Source: Dendrophyllia cribrosa (Eukaryota > Cnidaria > Anthozoa > Scleractinia > Dendrophylliidae). Taken from it: a stretch of DNA of 64,000 bases. Position 1 is the stretch's first letter; each line of letters begins with the position of its first letter. This document shows positions 46,235 to 53,858 of the stretch, in pieces. The position numbers and the translations under genes were made by a program. Where the stretch lies: contig JAJLRJ010000007.1 in NCBI GenBank assembly GCA_024195265.1, positions 26,941,600 through 27,005,599 on the forward strand, in the 5' to 3' direction. The notes beneath the pieces were generated by a model. It had not been told where the DNA came from, made no database searches, and was given only the letters and a program-made list of their open reading frames with translations.

Positions 46235-47821
46235 CTTTATTTAAACACGGTAAAAATTCGTCAGCTAAAAATCATTATAATACTAACACAAAGCAATAAA
46301 CTAATATTAAAAAATATCTATATATGAAGAATTTAATAAATAATAAAAAGCTGCTTTCCACGAATGCCGTGCCTTATAGTTCCTCTTTGAGAAGTCGTTT
46401 AAATTGCCCAAGGGACTCAGCTTTCCTTACATTATGAGAAAGGCTGTTCCAGAGCATGGCGCCACTATAACTGAAACTATTTTTATAATAGTTTGTGCGC
46501 GGCAATGGAACATTAAGTTTATCCTCAGAGTCCCTTAGGTTGTAACTAATTTCTCGCTTCTCAAATTTAGAACTTAGATAGTTTGGAGCCAACCCGTGTA
46601 GAGACCTATAAACCATCGTAGCTCTTTGAATTTGTTGCTGGCAAGCAAGATTTTTCCATCCTAGGAGTTCTAATAGATTACCAGCATCTACGTCATAGTC
46701 TGAATAGGTCAAAACACGGGCTGCTCTGTTTTGTAGCTTTTGTAGTTTATTCTGCAGAGTTATCCCACAGTTTCCCCAAACAATGTTGCAGTAGTCGAAG
46801 TGTGGCTGTATCAATGCTTGATAAATTAAGTATAAGGTCGCTTGAGGAACGAGGTGCCTAATTCGTTTCATGGCCCCAATACCAGAAGCGACTTTCTTTG
46901 TGACTTTCTCGATGTGGTCACTCCAGCCAAGTTTGTCATCAATGGTCACCCCAAGTGATTTTGTGGTAGTGACCCGGTTAACTTGAAGATCTTTAATTGC
47001 AAGTGCTGGGGAATCCGTGAGAGTACTTAGCCTCTGTCTAGATCCGATAAGCATAAATTCAGTTTTAGTCATATTTAGAGTGAGTTTGTTTGCTTTCAGC
47101 CAATTGTAAACGTTTTCTAAATCTTGGTTTAGATATAATTGAATGTCGTCTGCATTATTACTTGCGTAAGTAAGGTGGGTATCGTCAGCATACATCCTCG
47201 GCTCGCAGTTTAAGAGACAATTTGGAAGATCGTTAATATATAATAGAAATAGTAGTGGTCCTAGGATCGTCCCCTGGGGAACACCACAACTTAAAAGACA
47301 ACTTTTTGAGAGCGATCCGTTAATAGAGCACATTTGGGTACGATTCTCTAAATATGACTTAAACCATCGATGTGCATTACCATATATGCCATAATTGCTT
47401 AATTTTGATAAAAGTAGCCCGTGGTCAACTGTGTCAAAAGCCTTTTTTAGATCTAAGAAAACAACGGCATTGACATTACCACGATCGATATTATACGCCC
47501 AAGCGTCAGTGGCTTCAAGGAGAGCCGTGACAGTTGAGTGAATAGTACGAAAACCTGATTGATATTTACAGATGATTTCGTTTTCATCTAGATAGGCATA
47601 TAATTGATCATAGACGATTCTTTCAAAGACTTTGGCAACAACTGAGATAACCGAAATTGGACGATAATTGTTTAGATCGTCCCGATCGCCCTGTTTAAAA
47701 AGTGGGGTAACCTTTGCGCATTTCCAATCATCTGGAAATATACCTTGACTTATTGATTGGTTAAAAATATCACGGATAGGTATACAAATGAGATCAGCAC
47801 ATTCACGAATGAGCCTAGCAG
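46144..47821 (-). mobile_element. 5'-truncated LINE, copy 2
   Basis: The minus-strand LINE has a 90-bp (TAGA)n tail (46144-46232), a 3' UTR, and ORF2 from the stop at 46374 up to the truncation at 47821 in the RT domain. It is flanked by the 5-bp direct repeat ATGTT (46139-46143 and 47822-47826). It is almost identical to 21954-24411; I noticed only a handful of base differences, including GGAATCCGTGAG versus GGAATCTGTGAG. Confidence 0.92.
46374..47821 (-). CDS. LINE ORF2 C-terminal fragment (reverse transcriptase)
   Basis: The open frame carries the RT motifs LFKQGDRDDLNNYRPI (one substitution versus copy 1), KAFDTVDH, GVPQGTILGPLLF and YADDTHLTYA, then the C-terminal domain shared with copy 1. 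It has no intact 5' end and so cannot encode a full protein. Confidence 0.85.
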
Positions 47822-48580
47822 ATGTTCTTTCTTATGCAAAACATTTTCATTGTTCCTGCCATGCAACATGGCTGCCGTGCAAAACCTTTATAGAGCTTTT
47901 ACGGAAATTTAATTAGTCGTGACAAGTTGCGTGACATTTCTACCTTTAACGTTTAGGTTTGATTCCTAATGAACTCTTCCGCCTTGCTGCATCAGGAAGT
48001 CGAGGGTGGCTGACCACTGACCATGTGCAATGGGTGCTAAGCCAATTAAATACCATGCAGCAAGATACCATGCTTTTGTGCCCTAACGCCGTCGTCGGTG
48101 TCATTAGGGGTGTGGTTTGTACTCACATCCATGCTGTTAGCATGACCGAGCCTATCAACGATTCAAAAGAATTAGAACTTCCCAACAGTGTTGAAGAGAT
48201 TCGCGACGATTTAGCAAACCTGGTTCCCATCAGCAAGGAGATAAAAACTTCACTGAAATAGAAGACGTAAGAAGAAATGCGCTGAGCGTGATTGCGGAAC
48301 TTACAGACATTATCCAATATGCCCCTAGTAGCGATACCATTCACGCAGCAATTCGACACGTACGCTCGGCAATATCAGTGGCACGGGGACTCACTGTTAT
48401 CGGCACTGATCATCAATATTTGAAAACTAAATCTTATCCTTCAAATAAACTCAGTAGTAGTAGGTCAGCATTTTACTCCGTTTTACGGCCTAGCAAGTGC
48501 CTAGCAAGTGCCTATGACGTCACAATATGCGTCAATGACGTCACAATATGCCTTCCTGCATATGTAATAAACTGCCTATA

Positions 48581-48732
48581 GAGCGTTTTCACTTGACGTC
48601 ATAGCCGCCATATTGGTGTTCCCGTACAAAATAATTTTAATTAACTTCTTTTGTTAGGAACACCAACATGGCTGCCATGGCCTTTGTCATTTGAGTCCCA
48701 CGGGACTGAAGGTTACGTGAGTGAAAACGCTC
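48581..48732. mobile_element. 152-bp MITE inserted in the left terminal repeat, TATA target duplication
   Basis: The ends GAGCGTTTTCAC and GTGAAAACGCTC are flanked by TATA (48577-48580 and 48733-48736). The right terminal repeat has the uninterrupted sequence there, giving a natural empty site. Confidence 0.92.
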
Positions 48733-48870
48733 TATATCTATACCTATTCCTTTTGTGTTATTCTGAAACAATAGAAACAATAGAGACAATAGACTGGCCC
48801 AAACTTGCACGCTCTATTCCAACTCACTTCAAAACAAAACACAACTGACACAGATAAACTTTACAGACAA

Positions 48871-48942
48871 AGCCTTGACCAGGACTCGAACCTGGGTTAC
48901 TGCGGCCACAACGCAGTGTCTTAACCACTAGACCATCAAAGC
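48871..48942 (-). tRNA. tRNA-His (anticodon GTG) in the left terminal repeat
   Basis: A full cloverleaf can be drawn by eye: acceptor GCTTTGA with TCAAGGC (seven pairs, one of them a G-U wobble), D stem GTCT/AGAC, anticodon stem CTGCG/CGCAG around loop TTGTGGC, and T stem CCAGG/CCTGG around TTCGAGT. A and B boxes are intact and there is no intron. Transcription would run outward, toward the element end. It may be functional or may supply a Pol III promoter. Confidence 0.85.
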
Positions 48943-49278
48943 TGTGGTCGATATTATAGCTGAATAAACTAATTCGAGGGTTCCGAAACATTCAAGTTTA
49001 GAAGCAATAAAATTGCACAGTATAAAAAAAACCCTTCTTATTCTTATTTACCGCAACGTTCTTATTGCCGCTTAATCGCTAGACTCTATATCGATTTTCA
49101 GTTTCCCAGACATCACCTTCAAGTTTTAATTTCTTTCTCGGTAGCTTCAAAGTTCAAACTTTTAATTATGCGAACACTGAACTATAAATTTGCATGAAAA
49201 ATTAGCACCTCCGAAAAATTAACAAAGCAGACAATTACATGCGCGTGCTAAAACAATAAACCCACACTTTGTTTAAGT

Positions 49279-50123
49279 TCAAACTATATTTGATTCCCTT
49301 GGTTTTCTGTGTCTCACCGCACTGCAATCATCGCAACGAGCAAGGGTCTCTTTCACGTGTTTAGTTTTGTCCAAAGGAATCTTGTGCTCGCATATGGGGC
49401 AAATCTTTTTATTATCATGCCAAAAGCATTTGGCACATTTCACGACTCCGGTTACATGCACATTTGAACTCTCGCAATGATGACATGGAATTTGACTTTT
49501 TGTCTGAATTATTTTCTTGCTTTCAGAAGCGCTTTCCTCCTCTTCGTTGTCGGTTGAATTTCCTTCATTCTCTTCATCACTTTTAATTTCTTGGTCGCTC
49601 TCTTCAGACTCATCGGCCGGACTGTTCTCAGAAGCGTTTCCTCCCCTTCGTTGTCGGTTGAATCTCCTTCATAAGTCTCGTCGGATTCTTTTTGTTCTTG
49701 ATAGATCTTTTCTTTCTCTAAAAAATCGCTCAACAGTTTTTTATTCTTGATTAAACGCTTATCAATTCCCAACTCTGCGAGTCTATCTAAAAAGGTATTA
49801 AGCGCACGGGGTCGGGCTACATCATCCTTATGGGGAAGTAGCACATACTCAACCAGCTCTGCGATGTTTGTCACGGATATTATGCGTTGATTTCGGAGTA
49901 ATTGGCCCCTAGGTGCCCAAAACAGGATATCTTTGGAAGCGGCCATGCTATGCAACAAATCAGAAGCACGTTTTTTTGACACCGCTTTGGAAAGATTGCG
50001 TAAAACATCTTTTATTCTCGGCTCCTCGTTGTCTTCCTCGTCATCGTTGTCCTCATCGAAGATTATAGTGTCTTCCATTCCGCTCTCCATTTCTTCTTCA
50101 TCCCAGTCTACGTTTCTCTTCAT
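49279..50123 (-). pseudogene. Polinton-like acidic protein with C-terminal zinc ribbon, frameshifted
   Basis: The frame from the ATG at 50123 gives an acidic N-terminus (runs of Asp/Glu), then a folded-looking domain with DILFWAPRGQLL and NIAELVEYVLLP, and a second acidic region. A one-base deletion near 49637 shifts the frame, and the open frame then ends at 49509 in a basic tail. The original continuation, in the other frame to 49279, carries several CxxC pairs (CHHC, CAKC, CPIC, CDDC) typical of zinc ribbons. The deletion lies in one copy of a tandem duplication of about 103 bp (49526-49561 versus 49629-49664); the other copy keeps the base. Similar acidic proteins sit beside pX genes in invertebrate Polinton-like elements; the function is unknown. 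Confidence 0.7.
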
Positions 50124-50184
50124 ATCGATCCGTACTCGTTAAAGACAAGCTTCAAATGATCAGTGCAACGATGCATAGTTTCTG

Positions 50185-50511
50185 TTATAGCATCAAAACG
50201 CCCAAGCTTGTAACAACGGGGGCCAATAAGTCTTGTATAAAGCCACCACCCTCTTGTACAAGTATTTGCTTCTTTCTCTTGTAGGGAACGTTTTGGTTGG
50301 CCAGATTAATAAGAGCATCCTTATGTGGGATCAAAACACGCTTGTTTGTTTCAGGACAGGGAATGTTTTCCGTAAGAACATTATAAAGAATATGTAACAA
50401 GGCGTGAACCTGTTGTGGAGAAGCTGTTCTTAAGAGAAATTGACGCTGATGATCGGGACCATTAGCTAAGAGCTGTAGAAAACCCCGGTTGTTCTTTACT
50501 ACTTGAGACAT
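50185..50511 (-). CDS. pX-like core protein of the Polinton/adintovirus type
   Basis: A 108-residue frame. It reads as the small basic protein found in adintoviruses and many invertebrate Polintons: a helical region with QRQFLLRTASPQQVHALLHI, a hinge with NIPCPETNKRV, then RKKQILVQEGGGFIQDLLAP and a hydrophobic C-terminus. The GGGF-x-x-x-L-L end is the family signature and recalls the adenovirus pX (mu) core precursor. It is likely a DNA-condensing or membrane-active virion component. The frame is intact, lies 61 bp upstream of the acidic-protein gene on the same strand, and is divergent from the ATPase. A TATAAG-like box sits about 40 bp upstream (near 50550). Confidence 0.75.
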   Translation of the reverse strand: MSQVVKNNRGFLQLLANGPDHQRQFLLRTASPQQVHALLHILYNVLTENIPCPETNKRVLIPHKDALINLANQNVPYKRKKQILVQEGGGFIQDLLAPVVTSLGVLML

Positions 50512-50772
50512 AACTGTAGAATGAGCTAAGAATAGTGAGTTACTGTCTTATATCGTGGAATAGAAGGAAAAAAACAATAGAATTGTGGTGGTGGTGGTGG
50601 TGAAAACAATAGAATTGTGGTGGTGGTGGTGGCGGCGGCGGTGGTGGTGAAAACAATAGAATTGTGGTGGTGGTGGTGGTGGTGAAAACAATAGAATTGA
50701 GAAGGAACTAGCCTATATAAGTGAGCAACAATCGTCTTTTCTCAGTTCACATTGAGCTTTCATTGAGTTGAC
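50512..50772. promoter_or_regulatory. Divergent promoter of the Polinton-like genes, with a GTG-repeat minisatellite
   Basis: TATATAAG occurs at 50714-50721, about 50-60 bp before the plus-strand ATPase frame, and a GATATAAG-like box faces the pX gene near 50550. Between them, three copies of AAAACAATAGAATTGTGG followed by (TGG)n or (CGG)n runs form a minisatellite at about 50575-50700. Confidence 0.6.
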
Positions 50773-52035
50773 TTGAATTTGTCCTGTCCCGTTTGTGAGA
50801 AGACATTTAGCAGGAAAGATAGTATGCAAAGACATATGACCAATAAACACACCAGTCCTACTTTCACTCAATTTAAAGCAATGCCGATTTCTACACAAAA
50901 GTGTCAGCGGTTTCACTTCGAGCACCCTTTTACTTGTATGGTTGCAGGATCGATGACCGGTTCGGGGAAAATGTTTTGGGTTCAATCACTGTTACAACAG
51001 GCCTCAGACGTGATAAACCCACCACCCGAGAGGATTGTCTGGTGTTATTCACAATGGCAGCCCGCGTACATACAAATGCTAGTCACAATACCACAAATTG
51101 CTCAAATTCAATTTGTCAAGGGTATTCCTCCCGCGTTGGAACACGATTCCTATTTCGATGTCAACAAACGGAACTTAATCGTTTTTGACGATCAGATGAT
51201 TGACGCCGGCAAAGACAAACGAATTGTAAACCTTTTTACACGAGGTTCTCATCACCACAACCTGAGTGTCATTTATATCGTACAGAATCTATTTCATCAG
51301 GGGAAGGAAAGCCGAAGCATCAGTTTAAACAGTCACTACTTGGTCCTTTTCAAGAAACCTAGAGACAAACTGCAAATTTTGACTCTAGCCAAGCAAATGT
51401 ATCCTGGGCAAACGGTTTTCTTTATAAACCAGTACGAAGAGACTGTACGAAGACCCTATGGTTATCTCCTGGTGGATTTAAAAACAACCACACAAGATAA
51501 TTGTAGACTGCGAACGAATGTACTTCCCGGTGAAGAACAATTTAATCAAACAGAGGTACAAGACAATATTTCTCAGGAGCTACTAAAGTATCACAGACAA
51601 CAGAACCTTTCGACGTCTCCAGTTCTCTCAGCCATGCAGGCACTACAGGACAGAATGGACAACCTTCTTTCTCGTACAGACCTTGGTGAATATGACAAAG
51701 CCAAACAGTACCTTGAGCTGCAAAACAGATATCTGACATTTAAACATCAATTGAATGGAAGACCCCAACAGTCTGATGAAATGAAAAGAAGATTTGCAAG
51801 TCATCCGAAAGATAATTTACCCACCATTATCCAAGAACCCACAGCAGTAACAGCGGTGACAACCTCTACACCCTTAAATCCATTTATCGCGACACCCTCT
51901 CCAAATGTAGCGCCCACCATACAAGAAACTTCCGCAGTAACGCCACCACCCTTAAATCCAGCCGACTTGACCCCTCCCCCCACAGTACAAACACCCTCGC
52001 CAGCACCGAAGCGCAAACGACCTCGAATCCAATAG
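50773..52035 (+). CDS. Polinton-type packaging ATPase with N-terminal C2H2 zinc finger
   Basis: The open frame of 420 codons starts with one C2H2 finger (Cys5, Cys8, His21, His26), followed by an FtsK/HerA-like packaging ATPase domain: a P-loop-like GSMTGSGK at 59-66, Walker B-like NLIVFDD at about 133-140, and the RGSHHHNLSVIYIVQN segment typical of Polinton and adintovirus ATPases. A proline-rich tail (about 350-420) follows. This enzyme pumps DNA into capsids. Two oddities stand out: the residue after the P-loop lysine is Met instead of Ser/Thr, and the only upstream start is TTG because the first ATG (50824, residue 18) lies inside the finger. A TATATAAG box precedes the frame. It has no internal stops. 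Confidence 0.82.
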   Translation: MNLSCPVCEKTFSRKDSMQRHMTNKHTSPTFTQFKAMPISTQKCQRFHFEHPFTCMVAGSMTGSGKMFWVQSLLQQASDVINPPPERIVWCYSQWQPAYIQMLVTIPQIAQIQFVKGIPPALEHDSYFDVNKRNLIVFDDQMIDAGKDKRIVNLFTRGSHHHNLSVIYIVQNLFHQGKESRSISLNSHYLVLFKKPRDKLQILTLAKQMYPGQTVFFINQYEETVRRPYGYLLVDLKTTTQDNCRLRTNVLPGEEQFNQTEVQDNISQELLKYHRQQNLSTSPVLSAMQALQDRMDNLLSRTDLGEYDKAKQYLELQNRYLTFKHQLNGRPQQSDEMKRRFASHPKDNLPTIIQEPTAVTAVTTSTPLNPFIATPSPNVAPTIQETSAVTPPPLNPADLTPPPTVQTPSPAPKRKRPRIQ

Positions 52036-52206
52036 GACATTTCCGAGTTACGTTATGCCTCGTTGTCAAAGCGAGGCTAGGTGCACAACCTTTCATATGA
52101 AAATGAGTTTTTATTCAAATGCAAATAAAACTCATTTTCATATGAAAGGTTGTGCACCAAGCCTCGCTTTGACAACGAGGCATAACGTAACTCGGAAATG
52201 GCCTAT
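52033..52206. mobile_element. 174-bp palindromic MITE at the ATPase stop codon
   Basis: TAGGACATTTCCGAGTTACG at the left is mirrored by CGTAACTCGGAAATGGCCTA at the right; the arms are about 75 bp and contain GCCTCGTTGTCAAAGCGAGGC. Its first bases overlap the ATPase TAG stop, so the native C-terminus may have been altered by the insertion. Confidence 0.85.
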
Positions 52207-52811
52207 TAGTAAATTACTTAGATGTTGGTGACGATAAACCTAAAAGGCGATCGCGGCGTTACAGATATAGAGCTGAGCCTTACAAGTATTCCGGCTGAGA
52301 TTCAAGAGGATTAATAACACCCGAAACGATGATTGCAGTGCGGCGAGACACAAAAAACCAAGGGAATCAAAGAGTACTTTGTATAAACCCGATGAAAAAG
52401 AATAAATGAACTCTGTCTGTTCCTTTCCATCAAAATTGTCTGTATAATGATGAAATTGCTTGTTATCAATAAATATAGTTTAAACTTAAACAAAGTGTGG
52501 GTTTATTGTTTTAGCACGCGCATGTAATTGTCTGCTTTGTTAATTTTTCCGAGGTGCTAATTTTCCATGCAAATTTATAGTTCAGCATAATTAAAAGTTT
52601 GAACTTTGAAGCTACCGAGAAAGAAATTAAAACTTGAAGGTGATGTCTGGGAAACTGAAAATCGATATAGAGTCTAGCGATGAAGCGGCAATAAGAACGT
52701 TCCGATAAATACGAATAACAAGCGGTTTTTTTTATACTGTGCAATTTTATTGCTTCTAAACTTGAATGTTTCGGAACCCTCGAATTAGTTTATTCAGCTA
52801 TATCGACCACA

Positions 52812-52883
52812 GCTTTGATGGTCTAGTGGTAAAGACACTGCGTTGTGGCCGCAGTAACCCAGGTTCGAGTCCTGGTCAATGCT
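52812..52883 (+). tRNA. tRNA-His (anticodon GTG) in the right terminal repeat
   Basis: The counterpart of the left copy, reading outward on the plus strand. D, anticodon and T arms are fully paired; the acceptor stem has one T-T mismatch (third pair). The anticodon loop TTGTGGC is unchanged. Confidence 0.75.
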
Positions 52884-53398
52884 TTGTCTGTAAAGTATAT
52901 CTGTGTCAGTTGTGTTTTGTTTTGAAGTGAGTTGGAATAGAGCGGGCAGGTTTGGGTCGGTCTATTGTTTCAGAATAACACAAAAGGAATAGGTATAGAT
53001 ATAGGCAGTTTATTACATATGCAGGAAGGCATTTTGTGACGTCATTGACTAGGCACTTGCTAGGCACTTGCTAGGCCGTAAAACAGAGTAAAATGCTGAC
53101 CTACTACTACTAAACTCGATGAGAGACAGAAGCGCTTTTTTCTACGAAAAAGAAACAAAAAAGTAAACCAAAGAACTCCTTACTGTCAGACACTACAGCA
53201 CAAGAACTAGAAAACATTGAGGCAGATGTTTGTGCTTTCTGTTTTAAGGAAGATCCTCCCAGCAGTGATGGAAATATAGTTGATTGGATGGAGTGTGGCC
53301 ATTGTAAAGTGTGGGTACATGCATCATGTGACTGCGTTAAGGACAGAAATGACTATGTATGCTGCATGTGTCGACCTTAATGTCGCTCTTAAAGTTAA

Positions 53399-53854
53399 AA
53401 GTGCCCATCACCCCTAGAGAGATATTTTCTGACTCAACTCTATGTGCATTGAATAGTTGAATGGTAAAATATTTCTTGTTTTGAACGTCGCGTTTGTGAG
53501 TTATAGAGATTTGAATTTACAAAATGCTAATTAGATGACGTCAACCGGGGATTTGCCATTATTTCTACGCCAATTTACAATACGCAGTTTAAAGCTTGAG
53601 GATAATTAATTTGATAAATACTAAAAATAAACTGTGGATAGTCAAATGATTCGTAAAAAATATTACTTGGAGGTGAAAACAAGTAGTTGTATAATAAATG
53701 ATTCCCGGGTTGACGTCATCTAATTAGCATTTTGAAAATTCAAATCTCTATAACTCACTAACACGACGTTCAAAACAAGAAATATTTTACCATTCAACTA
53801 TTCAATGTACATAGAGTTGATTCTGAAAATAACTTTCTAGGGGTGATAGGCACT
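53399..53854. mobile_element. 456-bp foldback MITE with TTAA borders
   Basis: TTAA at 53395-53398 and 53855-53858 flanks the mirrored ends AGTGCCCATCACCCCTAGA and TCTAGGGGTGATAGGCACT. Arms of about 150 bp contain TGACGTCATCTAATTAGCAT. It begins 19 bp after the PHD stop codon. Confidence 0.85.
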
Positions 53855-53858
53855 TTAA

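Larger units (their letters stand above)
46066..47897. mobile_element. Short MITE split by a LINE insertion
   Basis: The left part, AGCTTAATAGAGGTTTTGCA and on to 46143, is mirrored by the right part, 47822-47897 ending TGCAAAACCTTTATAGAGCT. Both carry CGGCAGCCATGTTGCATGGC. Without the LINE the MITE would be about 150 bp. Confidence 0.85.
48453..53111. mobile_element. 4,659-bp Polinton/adintovirus-type element with 6-bp target duplication
   Basis: AAACTC is duplicated exactly at 48447-48452 and 53112-53117. The termini are AGTAGTAGTAGGTCAGCA and its complement, and the terminal inverted repeats run for about 640-880 bp (48453 to about 49335, and about 52325 to 53111). A 6-bp duplication and 5'-AG termini are Polinton hallmarks. 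Genes: an acidic/zinc-ribbon protein (minus), a pX-like protein (minus) and a packaging ATPase (plus). DNA polymerase B, integrase, protease and capsid genes are absent, so the element depends on helper functions or is a deletion derivative. The repeats differ at many sites and by whole insertions, so it is not brand new. Confidence 0.88.
44968..53380 (+). pseudogene. PHD-finger gene disrupted by frameshifts and a Polinton-like insertion
   Basis: Exon 1 is 44968-45166 (66 codons plus one base; donor GTGAGT). Exon 2 starts at 47957 (acceptor GTTTAG), joins in phase, and reads a 100-residue stretch with WLTTDHVQWVLSQLN. The frame breaks near 48255-48262, continues in another frame to 48452, is cut by the 48453-53111 element, and resumes at 53118. 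After a further shift in a T run at 53136-53141 it ends in a C4HC3 PHD finger (cysteine pairs CAFC, CGHC, the pair after WVHASC, and CCMC) with a stop at 53378-53380. PHD fingers usually bind histone H3 tails. The rest of the family is unrecognised; a remote Ulp1-like relation of the WLTTDH segment is only a guess. It is almost certainly non-functional at this locus. Confidence 0.7.
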
